Part shown: one piece after another, positions 23,716 to 31,926 of the stretch
Layout of the letters: the number at the start of each line of letters is the position of its first letter
Position numbering within the stretch: position 1 is the stretch's first letter
Assembly: GCA_013822345.1 (NCBI GenBank)
Contig: PNKH01000059.1
Span: forward strand, 1 to 47,125
Length of the DNA: 47,125 nucleotides
Direction: 5' to 3'
From: Isosphaera sp.
GTDB lineage: Bacteria; Planctomycetota; Planctomycetia; Gemmatales; Gemmataceae
Notes under the pieces: model-generated
Seen by the model: the letters and a program-made list of their open reading frames with translations, nothing else
Told to the model about the DNA's origin: nothing
Databases searched by the model: none
Made by a program: the position numbers and the translations under genes

Positions 23716-25344
23716 TCAGTACCGGAAGCTGAACCCGAAGTTGGCGGCGTGGACCCAGTAGCTGCTGTTGTTGAACGCCGGCCCCGGCCCGGGGGTGCCG
23801 ACCGGCAGCCCGAAGGCGGTGTTGAACGGGACGACCGCCGGGTTGATCACCGGGTTCAGCTCGTTCCCCGGGCGGATCACGTTCTCGACGTGGAGGAAGT
23901 TGTACCCGAGGAACATCCGGAACCCGCGGGTCACGTTCACCCCGATGTTCAGGTTCACCTCCGGGATGACGGTGAACTCGTCCCGGGTGAAGGTGCCGAT
24001 GTTCGAGCTGTTGGCGTACAGCCCGCTGAGCGAGAACCCGCTGGTGTTGGACAGCGGGTTGGTGAACGCGGTCAGCCCGCGGACCCGCAGCTCCTGGTGC
24101 ATCGTCCCGACCGCCACCTTCCCGGTCACGGACAGGTCACACACCCCGTACCGCACCTCCCCGCGGAGGCCGAAGTTCCCGCCGTTGAACTGGTTCGACG
24201 CGTTGAACCGGTCGGTGATGCTGATCGTCGCCGGGGCGGACGCGGCCACCCCGCCGGCCGCCACCGGGATCGGGATCAGGGTGCTGCCGGTCAGCATCGG
24301 CCCGGCCGGGCCGGCCGGGTCGTTGACGGTCTGGACCAGGAGCACCCCGGTCAGGGCGGACTGGCTGCTGATCCGGATCCGCTCCTGGACCTCCAGGTAC
24401 CGGTACCCGACCAGGGCGTCCACCGACATCCAGGCCCGGGTCCCGGGGGTGCTGCGGAAGATGTTCCACAGGGCGCTCGGGTCGATCGAGAACACCTCGG
24501 TGGTGGCCAGGAACTTCACCCCCCCGACGGCGGTGCTGCTGACCGGCGAGGTGACCCCGGGGACGACGGTCGTGTCGGCCGGGGTCGAGGTGATCACCGT
24601 GCCGGTGCCCATGAACGGCCCGCCCCCGGTGGTCACCACGTTCGGCAGGTTCGCCGGGACCGCCCCGGGGATGGTCGGGCTGATCAGCACCTGGCTGGTC
24701 TGCAGCCCGGTGTTGGCGTTGATGAACGGGCGGGCCAGGACCGGGACCCCGACCGACCCGACCGAGTCCCCGCGGAACGTCTGGGTGAACCGCCGCTCCC
24801 CGAGCGACAGGGCGGTGATGTCGAACCCGAACCGCCGGTCCGCGTCCCCGTAGAACCCGCCCCCGAGCCGGTACCCGCTGACCGCCCCGTAGTCGATGTC
24901 CCGGGCCGGGATCAGGGCGATGGTGGTGTTCTGCCCGAGCACCCCCATCTGGTTCGGGGACCCGGTGGTCAGCAGCGGGTAGTTGATCGGCTGGTCCCGG
25001 ACGAACGCCAGCACGTAGCTGGCGTCGAAGTAGATCCGCGGGGCCGCCCCGTACCCGAAGTCGCGGCCCCCCTGGCCGGGCGGCGGGGGCTGGAACAGCG
25101 GGGCGGCGTACGGCCCCGGGGTCGGGTACATCGGCCCGGGCGGCGGCCCGAGGGTGGCCGTCGGCCCGAACCCGAGGGGGTCGCCCTCCGGCCCGAACCG
25201 GACCGGCGGCATCAGGGTCGGGGCCGGCCCCTGGGCCGGCACCACCGCCCCGGGGGGCGGGCCGAGCGGGGCCGGCTCCTGGCCCCAGGCCGCCCCGGCC
25301 CCGGCGGCCACCGCCGCCACCGAACCCAGCAATCCCCTTCGCAT
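23716..25344 (-). CDS. BBP7-family outer-membrane beta-barrel protein
   Basis: 542 aa. A signal peptide (LLGSVAAVAAGAGAAWGQ) is followed by a Pro/Gly-rich segment (about 22-95). The remaining 440 residues show alternating amphipathic strands separated by Gly/Asn/Thr-rich loops: PRIYFDASYVLAFVRDQPIN, GYRLGGGFYGDADRRFGFDI, GVNVTRGFRMFLGYNFLHVE, and a terminal strand NFGFSFRY ending in an aromatic residue, the usual barrel C-terminus. This matches the planctomycete BBP7 family, thought to be outer-membrane porin-like barrels. The length is typical. No operon partner is seen; the gene has palindromes on both sides (23599-23708 and 25521-25594). Confidence 0.88.
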   Translation of the reverse strand: MRRGLLGSVAAVAAGAGAAWGQEPAPLGPPPGAVVPAQGPAPTLMPPVRFGPEGDPLGFGPTATLGPPPGPMYPTPGPYAAPLFQPPPPGQGGRDFGYGAAPRIYFDASYVLAFVRDQPINYPLLTTGSPNQMGVLGQNTTIALIPARDIDYGAVSGYRLGGGFYGDADRRFGFDITALSLGERRFTQTFRGDSVGSVGVPVLARPFINANTGLQTSQVLISPTIPGAVPANLPNVVTTGGGPFMGTGTVITSTPADTTVVPGVTSPVSSTAVGGVKFLATTEVFSIDPSALWNIFRSTPGTRAWMSVDALVGYRYLEVQERIRISSQSALTGVLLVQTVNDPAGPAGPMLTGSTLIPIPVAAGGVAASAPATISITDRFNASNQFNGGNFGLRGEVRYGVCDLSVTGKVAVGTMHQELRVRGLTAFTNPLSNTSGFSLSGLYANSSNIGTFTRDEFTVIPEVNLNIGVNVTRGFRMFLGYNFLHVENVIRPGNELNPVINPAVVPFNTAFGLPVGTPGPGPAFNNSSYWVHAANFGFSFRY

Positions 25345-25520
25345 GGCGCACTCCTCTTGCCGGCCGTGGCGGGACGAGGCGGCCGCCGCCCCGGTCGGAC
25401 AACCCGTACCGTCCTGCTGTCCGGGAGAATCGGCACCGCCCGGCCCGCCGCTTGAGTGCGATTCCGGATGGACCGGGTGGGGCGGGTGCGCCGGGGATCC
25501 GGCGCCGGGGGGGTGGGCGG

Positions 25521-25594
25521 GCCGGGCGAACCGCGACCGTCAGGGAGCGGGTGTGAGGCGACACCCGCTCCCTGACGGTCGCGGTTCGCCCGGC
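25521..25594. repeat. Palindromic element, family A (intergenic)
   Basis: Perfect 34-bp arms (25521-25554, 25561-25594), 6-nt loop. The core arm starts GGCGAACCGCGACC and ends GGGAGCGGGTG; here the GGGTG end faces the loop. It lies 25 nt before the FAD/Fe-S dehydrogenase start, a gene that carries another family A copy in its coding sequence. Confidence 0.95.
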
Positions 25595-25618
25595 GGGGAC
25601 GGGGCATAAGATCACCGG

Positions 25619-28600
25619 ATGCACGACTTCGCCGCCGAGCGCCGGGACGCCCTGGTCCGCCACCTCCGGAAGCACACCTCCGCCGAGGTCCGGTTCGACG
25701 ACGCCTCCCGCCACCTGTACGCCACCGACGCCAGCCACTACCAGGTCCGCCCGCTCGGCGTCGCCATCCCCAGGACCCCGGACGACCTCGTCGCCGCCGT
25801 CGGGATCGCCGCCGACCTCGGGGTGCCGATCACCGCCCGCGGCGGCGGCACCAGCCTGACCGGCCAGAGCATCGGCCCCGGGCTGGTCCTCGACTGCTCG
25901 AAGTACCTGAACGCGGTCGGCCCGGTCGACGTCACCGGGCGGCGGGTCCGGGTCCAGCCGGGGGTGGTGCTCGACCACCTGAACCGGGAGCTGGCCGCCT
26001 TCGGGCTGGCGTTCGGGCCGGACGTGGCGACCGCCAGCCGGGCGACCCTCGGCGGGATGATCGGGAACAACTCGGCCGGCGCCCGGTCGGTGGTGTACGG
26101 GCAGACGGTCGACCACGTCCGGGCGCTCGGCGCCATCCTGTCGGACGGCAGCCGGGCGGCGTTCGGCCCGCTGTCGGCGGCGGAGTACGAGCGGAAGCTG
26201 GAGCTGCGCACCCGGGAGGGGGACGCCTACCGGGCGGCGGACCAGGCGGTGCGGGAGAACGCGGCCGAGATCGAGCGGCGGACGCCGAAGATCCTGCGGA
26301 AGGTGAGCGGGTACAACCTGGCGGGGTTGCTCGGGCGAACCGCGACCGTCAGGGAGCGGGTGTCGGGGGATCAACACCCGCTCCCTGACGGTCGCGGTTC
26401 GCCGGACTCGTTGGTCCCGCTGTTGGTCGGCTCCGAGGGCACCCTCGCCGTCGTCGCCGAGGCGGAGCTGGCGCTGGTCGCGCGGCCGAGGCACCGCGGG
26501 CTACTCGTCCCGCAGTTCGACTCCCTCGCCGCCGCCCTCGACGCCCTCGCCGTCTGCCTGGAACTCGGCCCGTCGGCGGTCGAGCTGATGGACCGGATGC
26601 TGATCGACCTGGCCCGCACCCAGCGGAGCCTGAAGGACACGATGGCGGCGGTCCGCGGCCGGCCGGAGGCGCTCCTGATGGTCGAGTTCAGCTCGGACGA
26701 CCCGGCCGACGTGTCGTACCGGGTCCACGACCTGCAGCGGAAGCTCGGGTCGGCGGTCGGGCTGGTGGCGGCGGTCCCGGCGCTCGACGCCGCGACCCGC
26801 GACCCGCTCTGGGCGCTGCGCGGGTCGGCGGTGCCGCTCCTGTGGGGGATGCCCGGGGACCGCAAGCCGGTGACGTTCGTGGAGGACTGCGCCGTCGCCC
26901 CGGAGCGGCTGCCGGAGTTCGCCGCCCGGATCCGCGACGTGTTCCGCCGGCACGGGACGGACGGGGCGTTCTACGGCCACGCGTCCGTCGGGTGCCTGCA
27001 CATCCGCCCGGTGCTGAACCTGCACGACCCGGCCGACGTGGTCACCATGCGGCGGGTGATGGAGGAGGTGACCGACCTGGTGCTGAGCTTCAACGGCAGT
27101 CTCAGCGGGGAGCACGGGGACGGGCTGGTGCGGAGCGAGTGGAACCGGAAGATGTTCGGGCCGGCGGTGTACGGGGCGTTCCGGCAGGTCAAGCGCGGGT
27201 TCGACCCGGGGAACGTGCTGAACCCGGGGAAGATCGTCGACGCCCCGGCGATGGAGGAGAACTGGCGGGTGCCGCCCGGGCCGCTGCCGCCGGACCCGCC
27301 GACCGTCCTCGACTTCTCGAAGCAGGGCGGGGTATTCCGGAGCGCGGAGGCGTGCAACGGGTCGGGGGTGTGCCGGAAGACGCAGGGCGGGGCGATGTGC
27401 CCGAGCTACCGGGCGACGAAGGACGAGCGGGACAGCACCCGCGGCCGGGCGAACGCGGTGCGGGTGGCCCTTGCGGAAGCAGAAGGGGTGAAAGGGGGTG
27501 GGGGTGAAGGGGTGACAAAACCACCCCGGTCTTCTCACCCCTTCACCCCGTCACCCCTTCACCCCCTCTCTTCCCGGTGGGTGGCGGAGGTGATGGACCT
27601 GTGCCTGTCGTGCAAGGCGTGCAAGACGGAGTGCCCGGCGAACGTCGACGTGGGGAAGCTGAAAGCCGAGTTCCTGCAGGCGTACCACGCCACCCGGCCG
27701 CGGCCGCTCGGCCACCACCTGGTGAAGAACGTCCACCGGCTGAGCCCGGTGGCGGCCCGGTTCGCCGGGCTGAACAACTGGCTGGCCCGCCGCCCGTTCG
27801 TGCGCCGGGCGATGGAGGGGCTGGTCGGGATCGACCGCCGCCGCAGCCTGCCGGAGTGGCACCGGGACCACTTCCGGCGCTGGTTCAACCGGCGAGCCGC
27901 GACCGCCGGGGAGCGGCCACCTCAGCCGCTCCCCGGCGGTCGCGGCTCGCCGGGCACGGTCGTCCTCCTCGACGACTGCTTCACCACCTTCCAGGAGCCG
28001 GAGATCGGGCGGGCGGCGGTGACCGTGCTGGAGCGGGCCGGGTACGCCGTCGAGCTGGCCGGGGTGTGCTGCGGGCGGGCGATGCTGTCGAAGGGGTTCC
28101 TGACGGACGCCCGGGAGCTGGCGCGGGAGGGGGTGGCGAAGCTGGACCGGTACGCGGCCGCCGGGGTGCCGGTCCTGGGGCTGGAGCCGAGCTGCGTGCT
28201 GGCGCTGGCGGACGAGTGGCCGGAGCTGGTGCCGGGGGCGGCGGCCCGGCGGGTGGCCGCGGTTGCCGACCTGGCCGAGGCGTGGCTGGCCCGGCAGGTC
28301 GCCGACGCCGGTGTGTCACTGGACGTTCCGGCGGCCGGGGGGAAGGTGCTGTTCCACCCGCACTGCCACCAGAAGGCGCTGGTCGGGGCGGCGGGGACGG
28401 CGGCGGCGCTGCGGCTCGTTCCCGGGGCGGACGTGACGGTGCTGGACGCCGGGTGCTGCGGGATGGCGGGGGCGTTCGGGTACGAGAAGGAGCATTACGA
28501 GGTGAGCGTGGCGGTGGCGAACCTGGCCCTGGTCCCGGCGCTGGCCGCGGACCCCGGGGCGACGGTGGTGGCGACCGGGACGTCGTGCCGGCACCAGATC

Positions 28601-28663
28601 CGCGACCTGACCGGCCGGCGGGCGCTGCACCCGCTGGAACTGCTGGCCGGGCCGTGCGGTTAG
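25619..28663 (+). CDS. Fused FAD-linked oxidase / Fe-S (GlcD-GlcF or D-lactate dehydrogenase type) with three in-frame palindrome insertions
   Basis: 1014 aa. The FAD-binding PCMH domain is at about 40-225 (ITARGGGTSLTGQSIGPG, ATLGGMIGNNSAGARS). The FAD-oxidase C-terminal domain runs to about 560 (GHASVGCLHIRPVLNLH, SGEHGDGLVRSEWNR). A ferredoxin-like region follows: CNGSGVCRK...MCPSYRAT near 580 and CLSCKACKTECPANVD near 663. Two CCG-type motifs are at about 820 (GVCCGRAMLSKG) and 955 (GCCGMAGAFGYEKEHYE). The likely reaction is oxidation of a 2-hydroxy acid (glycolate or D-lactate) with electrons to quinone or another acceptor. Three palindromes are translated in frame at about residues 239-262, 623-649 and 757-779, between domains or in loops, adding low-complexity peptides such as TATVRERV and HPLPDGRGSP. 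Activity is plausible because all cofactor motifs remain. Confidence 0.9.
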   Translation: MHDFAAERRDALVRHLRKHTSAEVRFDDASRHLYATDASHYQVRPLGVAIPRTPDDLVAAVGIAADLGVPITARGGGTSLTGQSIGPGLVLDCSKYLNAVGPVDVTGRRVRVQPGVVLDHLNRELAAFGLAFGPDVATASRATLGGMIGNNSAGARSVVYGQTVDHVRALGAILSDGSRAAFGPLSAAEYERKLELRTREGDAYRAADQAVRENAAEIERRTPKILRKVSGYNLAGLLGRTATVRERVSGDQHPLPDGRGSPDSLVPLLVGSEGTLAVVAEAELALVARPRHRGLLVPQFDSLAAALDALAVCLELGPSAVELMDRMLIDLARTQRSLKDTMAAVRGRPEALLMVEFSSDDPADVSYRVHDLQRKLGSAVGLVAAVPALDAATRDPLWALRGSAVPLLWGMPGDRKPVTFVEDCAVAPERLPEFAARIRDVFRRHGTDGAFYGHASVGCLHIRPVLNLHDPADVVTMRRVMEEVTDLVLSFNGSLSGEHGDGLVRSEWNRKMFGPAVYGAFRQVKRGFDPGNVLNPGKIVDAPAMEENWRVPPGPLPPDPPTVLDFSKQGGVFRSAEACNGSGVCRKTQGGAMCPSYRATKDERDSTRGRANAVRVALAEAEGVKGGGGEGVTKPPRSSHPFTPSPLHPLSSRWVAEVMDLCLSCKACKTECPANVDVGKLKAEFLQAYHATRPRPLGHHLVKNVHRLSPVAARFAGLNNWLARRPFVRRAMEGLVGIDRRRSLPEWHRDHFRRWFNRRAATAGERPPQPLPGGRGSPGTVVLLDDCFTTFQEPEIGRAAVTVLERAGYAVELAGVCCGRAMLSKGFLTDARELAREGVAKLDRYAAAGVPVLGLEPSCVLALADEWPELVPGAAARRVAAVADLAEAWLARQVADAGVSLDVPAAGGKVLFHPHCHQKALVGAAGTAAALRLVPGADVTVLDAGCCGMAGAFGYEKEHYEVSVAVANLALVPALAADPGATVVATGTSCRHQIRDLTGRRALHPLELLAGPCG
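26334..26403. repeat. Palindromic element, family A (in frame, inside CDS)
   Basis: Perfect 30-bp arms (26334-26363, 26374-26403), 10-nt loop CGGGGGATCA. Identical in its 29-nt core to the arms at 7259, 25521 and 30507. It is translated between VSGYNLAGLLG and DSLVPLLVGSEGTLAV, two stretches that are normally only about ten residues apart in this enzyme family. Confidence 0.95.
27485..27565. repeat. Palindromic element of 8-nt repeats (in frame, inside CDS)
   Basis: Arms of about 31 nt (27485-27515, 27535-27565) are imperfectly complementary. Each arm is built of GGGGTGAA-like octamers (or the complement TTCACCCC). It is translated as a Gly/Pro/Ser-rich peptide just before RWVAEVMDLCLSCKACK, the second Fe-S binding segment. 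Confidence 0.85.
27889..27953. repeat. Palindromic element, family A variant (in frame, inside CDS)
   Basis: Perfect 29-bp arms (27889-27917, 27925-27953), 7-nt loop. The arm starts CCGGCGAGCCGCGACCG and ends GGGGAGCGGC, a diverged form of the family A arm. It is translated between HFRRWFNRR and GTVVLLDDCFTTF, the linker before the first CCG domain. Confidence 0.93.
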
Positions 28664-28806
28664 CCGGGCTTCCGCTCCTTGCCGGGTGGCCGCGGCGGGG
28701 CCATCGTCCCCGGCGGTGCCGGCACCGCCACCTCGTCGAACACGTGCAGTTCGCCCGCGAAGAAGGTTTCGGGTTGGGTGTGCTCGGCGTACGGGTCGTC
28801 CGGCAT
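28660..28806 (-). CDS. Small acidic/proline-rich hypothetical protein (48 aa)
   Basis: The sequence starts MPDDPYAEHTQPETFFAGEL and continues HVFDEVAVPAPPGTM to a Lys/Pro-rich end. The ATG is 8 nt after the stop of the DUF6941-like gene on the same strand, so the two look co-transcribed. The stop overlaps the stop of the convergent FAD/Fe-S gene by 3 nt. There is no signal peptide or membrane segment. I do not recognise it, and its reality rests on spacing and plausible composition only. Confidence 0.5.
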   Translation of the reverse strand: MPDDPYAEHTQPETFFAGELHVFDEVAVPAPPGTMAPPRPPGKERKPG

Positions 28807-28814
28807 GGCGGGCC

Positions 28815-29199
28815 TCACTGGAAGACGGACAGGGTGGCGTCGTCGACGAACTCCCCGTCACAGTACAACTCTACCACGAACTCGCCCGGCCCGGACCACG
28901 TCAAGTTGGCCAGCCGGAGGTTCGCGTAGAGGGTCTGCCGGCGGTCGCGGAAGGACAGCACCCGCTCGGCCGTCTCGAGCACGGTCGCACCGTCGCGGGC
29001 GTCGACCATCCGGACCCGGCACCGGATGTCCCCGAACCCGTCGCTGAGCCTGGCGAACACACACAGCCGGGCCAGGGTGCGGGAAGGCCGGCACCCGCAC
29101 GCCTGTCAGCACCCCGATCAGGTGCGGCTTCACCCGCGCCGGATCGGACATGACCTCGTCGCACAGGTACAGCCCCTTCGCCACCGGAATCACGGACAT
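28815..29199 (-). pseudogene. DUF6941-like small protein, frameshifted at a (TG)4 tract
   Basis: The 5' frame from ATG 29199 (AGGAGG upstream) reads KGLYLCDEVMSDPARVKPHL, IGVLTGVRVPAFPHPGPAVC. The family then expects VFARLSDG, which is present but in another frame, ending CDGEFVDDATLSVFQ at 28815. The shift falls in a TGTGTGTG run (about 29058-29065). One more TG would restore a continuous protein of about 128 aa. The LCD....G...LIGV start and the beta-sandwich pattern resemble the DUF6941 family common in planctomycetes. Explanations are a recent inactivating slip, a phase-variable tract or a sequencing error; none can be excluded from one sequence. The tiny 28806 gene follows directly. Confidence 0.7.
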
Positions 29200-29223
29200 C
29201 GGGCGACCCTCCTGCGGCCGGCG

Positions 29224-30372
29224 TCACGGGCCCTCGATCACCCGCACCGGCCCCTTCCGCCACAGCTCCTCCACCACCCGCCGGTACTCCGCCTCCCGCG
29301 CCTGCCGCACCATCTTCTCCCGGATCTCCGCCTGCACCTTCGCGTCGAACGGCCGCACCCCGGCGTACTCCCGCTCCACCACCTTCACCACGTGATACCC
29401 GGCCGGCGTCTCGACCACCCCGCTCACCTCCCCGGGCTTCAGCCCCCACACCGCCGGCTCCAGGTCCGCCGGCTGCACCCTCCCCCGCTCCGCCCCGGTC
29501 CCGACCCCGCCCGCCCGGCCCGCCAACCCGTCGTCGTACTGCTTCGACAAGCCCGCGAAGTCCGCCCCGCCGGCGGCCTGGCGGCGGACCGCCTCCGCCC
29601 GGTCGTGCGCCTCCCGCGGGGCCCGCTGCTGCAGGCTGACGAACACGTGCAGCCACTTCACCCGGTCCGGCACCTGGAACTCGTCCGGGTGGGCGTCGTA
29701 GTACGCCCGCACCTCGCCCAGGGCCGGCGGCCGGCCCTTGTCCTTGAGCACGCTCCGGACGTACTCGTCGGCCATCGCCTGCCGCTCCATCTGCCGGCGG
29801 ATCACCTCCAGCGTCAGCCCCTGGGCCTTGAGGATGTCCAGGAACTCCGCCTCCGGCGGGTTCCCGTACGCCTTCCGGACCGTCCGCAGGGTCTGGTCCG
29901 CCGCCTGCCCGGCGTACTCCTTGATCCCGTCGATCAGCGTCGACTTCCCGTTCTTCTTCAGCCGGGCGTACATCTCGTCCAGGATCAGCTCACGCTCGAT
30001 CACCCGCCGCAGCTCGGCCGCGTACATCTCGTCCTCCCTGGCCTTCCGGGCCGCCCCGGTCAGGCCCGCCAGCTCCGGCAGCCGCTGCCGTACCGCCTCG
30101 ATCACCTCCTGGTCGGTGACGTGGTTGTTCGCCCCGACGTGGGCCACCACCTTGATCTGCGGGACCGCCCCGGCGGCCGGGTCCGCGGCCGGCGAGACGG
30201 GCGCCCCGGGGACGGGGGGGGGCGGGGCGGCCGGCGCGGGCGGGCGGGACGGGGCGAGCGGCTCGGACGGCACCTGCCCGCGGCCCCTCGACACGGCCCC
30301 GTCCGAGGCGCACCCGGCGGCGGCGAGGCCGGCGGCCAGCAGCCACCGGCGCAACGGGTTCGCGGCGTCCAT
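29224..30372 (-). CDS. Parvulin-type peptidyl-prolyl isomerase lipoprotein (SurA/PpiC-like)
   Basis: 382 aa. A lipoprotein signal ends in LAAAGC (Cys21), followed by a Pro-rich linker to about residue 70. A SurA-like N-terminal chaperone region follows (HVTDQEVIEAVRQRLPEL, IERELILDEMYARLKKNG). The C-terminal PpiC domain (about 245-350) has VKWLHVFVSLQQ, FAGLSKQYDDGLAGRAGGVG, LKPGEVSGVVETPAGYHVVK. The last 30 residues are Arg/Glu-rich helix. Its likely role is folding of outer-membrane or periplasmic proteins; the BBP7 barrel nearby is a conceivable client. It lies 24 nt upstream (in transcription terms) of the DUF6941-like gene and may share its transcript. Confidence 0.9.
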   Translation of the reverse strand: MDAANPLRRWLLAAGLAAAGCASDGAVSRGRGQVPSEPLAPSRPPAPAAPPPPVPGAPVSPAADPAAGAVPQIKVVAHVGANNHVTDQEVIEAVRQRLPELAGLTGAARKAREDEMYAAELRRVIERELILDEMYARLKKNGKSTLIDGIKEYAGQAADQTLRTVRKAYGNPPEAEFLDILKAQGLTLEVIRRQMERQAMADEYVRSVLKDKGRPPALGEVRAYYDAHPDEFQVPDRVKWLHVFVSLQQRAPREAHDRAEAVRRQAAGGADFAGLSKQYDDGLAGRAGGVGTGAERGRVQPADLEPAVWGLKPGEVSGVVETPAGYHVVKVVEREYAGVRPFDAKVQAEIREKMVRQAREAEYRRVVEELWRKGPVRVIEGP

Positions 30373-30506
30373 GCCTGCACCTGGCGTGGGAAGCGGGGTA
30401 CGTTCGGGTCGGCGGGTATAGCGTGGGGCGGGGGAAGTGCAAGGCGGAAGACTCGCCCGGGCGGGGCGGTTCGGGGTGTGGGGGGTGAGCGGCCCGGGCG
30501 GTGTCG

Positions 30507-30574
30507 CACCCGCTCCCTGACGGTCGCGGTTCGCCCCGGACGGCCGGCGAACCGCGACCGTCAGGGAGCGGGTG
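30507..30574. repeat. Palindromic element, family A (intergenic, composite)
   Basis: Perfect 29-bp arms (30507-30535, 30546-30574), 10-nt loop. Here the GGCGAACC ends face the loop, the opposite topology to the copies at 25521 and 26334 and the same as at 7259. The flanks (about 30455-30480 and 30591-30615) are also partly complementary and match the flanks of the 7185-7410 element (GGTTCGGGGTGTGGGG type). Confidence 0.93.
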
Positions 30575-30666
30575 AACCGACCCAGCCCCGCACACCGAAC
30601 CGCCCTGCTCGCCCGGGCCGGGTAACGCAGCGGTAACGACCGGCGGCGGCGGGGCGGGGGGATGGG

Positions 30667-30672
30667 TATACT
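30667..30672 (+). promoter_or_regulatory. Possible -10 box (TATACT)
   Basis: TATACT lies 27 nt before the ATG at 30700, in very GC-rich surroundings. No -35 match is visible. This is the best -10-like hexamer in the window. Confidence 0.35.
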
Positions 30673-30699
30673 CGCGGGGCCCGTCCCGCGGAGGCCCCC

Positions 30700-31818
30700 A
30701 TGTCCCCCGTCGTCCTCGTCCTCCTCGCCGCCTCCCTCCTCCCCGACCCGGCCTCCAAGCCGCGGCTGGTCGCGAAGGGCGACGCCTTCCTCGTCCACGT
30801 CGTCCCGCCCGCGCCGTCCGGCAAGAAGGGGCACCCCGGCCGGTCGATGCTGGTCACCCACACCCGCCGCGACACCGGCGAGATGACCGTCCTCGCCGAG
30901 GGCGGCGAGGCGCCCCTGTTCGTGGTGCCGGACGCGATGCTGATGCGCGAGTCGTGGGACACCCGGACGATCGACGGGGTGCGGGCGGACGGGGAGCGGG
31001 TGTACGTGCTGACCGTCCACTCGCAGGGCTCCTCGACGCCGGCGATGGGGGCCATCGGCACCACCACCGCCGAGCTGCGCGTCTTCTGGCTGGCCGACGG
31101 GTCGCGGGTCGGGACGTTCCCGGTCGAGGGGGTGGAGCGGGGGGCGCGGTGGGTGTGGCCGAGCCTCCAGCGCGGGCTCGAACTGCCGGACGACGCCGGC
31201 CCGCTCAAGGCCGACCTCGGCGGGGTGAGCGTGCTCGGGCAGGTGTTCCGGTTCAAGGGGAAGGAGCGGGTGCCGGCCGCGCCGGACGCCCCGACGGACG
31301 GGACGCACCCGGTCTTCCTCGCCTCCCTCGACGGGTTCGCGATCCACGCCGTCCGGTCGCCGCCCGTCCCCGCGGCCCTGAAGCCGACGCCCGGGGCCAG
31401 CCCGGGGACGACGATCCTGCACGTCCGGTTCCAGGCGGCCCACTCCCGCGTCCTGCTTCAGTCCGGCGACCGCGAGCACAAGCCGGAGAAGGGCGCGGCC
31501 GCCCCGAAGGTCACCCAGACCCGGATCGTCGGCACCGGGCTGGACCTGGAGCGGCTGTACGTCCTGGTGTGGCACGGCGAGTGGCAACTCGCCGGCCCCG
31601 GCGAGTTCGTCGGCCCGGTCCTCCACCCGAGCGACGACTACCGGCTGTACACGTTCCGCCTGGCCGACGGGGCCGACCTGCCGGTGGTGAAGGTGCCGGG
31701 CGGGAAGAAGGAGGTGCCGCCGGAGTCGGTGCAGCGCGGGGCGGTCGAGCCCGTGCCCGGCGGGGTGAAGGTGTTCGGGGAGTTGGTCCCGCTCCCGGGT
31801 AAGGACGGGAAGAAGTAG
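30700..31818 (+). CDS. Hypothetical secreted protein
   Basis: 372 aa. The short hydrophobic N-terminus (PVVLVLLAASLLP) could be a signal peptide. The rest is soluble and beta-rich, with paired phrases such as RVYVLTVHSQGSSTPAMGAI, ELRVFWLADGSRVGTFPVEG, RLYVLVWHGEWQLAGPGEF and YRLYTFRLADGADLPVVKVP. These read like irregular beta-propeller blades or a carbohydrate/phosphodiester-binding sandwich, but no known motif or repeat is firm. A TATACT hexamer and no strong Shine-Dalgarno precede ATG 30700. A Lys-rich C-terminus (GKDGKK) ends the protein. It is convergent with mfd and separated from it by a palindrome. Function unknown. Confidence 0.75.
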   Translation: MSPVVLVLLAASLLPDPASKPRLVAKGDAFLVHVVPPAPSGKKGHPGRSMLVTHTRRDTGEMTVLAEGGEAPLFVVPDAMLMRESWDTRTIDGVRADGERVYVLTVHSQGSSTPAMGAIGTTTAELRVFWLADGSRVGTFPVEGVERGARWVWPSLQRGLELPDDAGPLKADLGGVSVLGQVFRFKGKERVPAAPDAPTDGTHPVFLASLDGFAIHAVRSPPVPAALKPTPGASPGTTILHVRFQAAHSRVLLQSGDREHKPEKGAAAPKVTQTRIVGTGLDLERLYVLVWHGEWQLAGPGEFVGPVLHPSDDYRLYTFRLADGADLPVVKVPGGKKEVPPESVQRGAVEPVPGGVKVFGELVPLPGKDGKK

Positions 31819-31837
31819 GGCTGGCCCCGATCTGGTC

Positions 31838-31926
31838 GGGTGGGCCGAGCCGGGCTTTGCCGGCGAGTCCCACCTCTTCTCAGCAGTGGTGGGACTCGGT
31901 CCGAAGCGGACCTCGGCCCACCCTAC
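31838..31926. repeat. Palindromic element, family D (long, bulged)
   Basis: Outer arms GGGTGGGCCGAG (31838-31849) / 31912-31923, inner arms 31864-31874 / 31888-31898, with a partly matched middle. The right end is CCCTAC, as in the other family D copies. On the - strand this terminal GTAGGG supplies the TAG stop of mfd (31923-31925). Confidence 0.85.
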
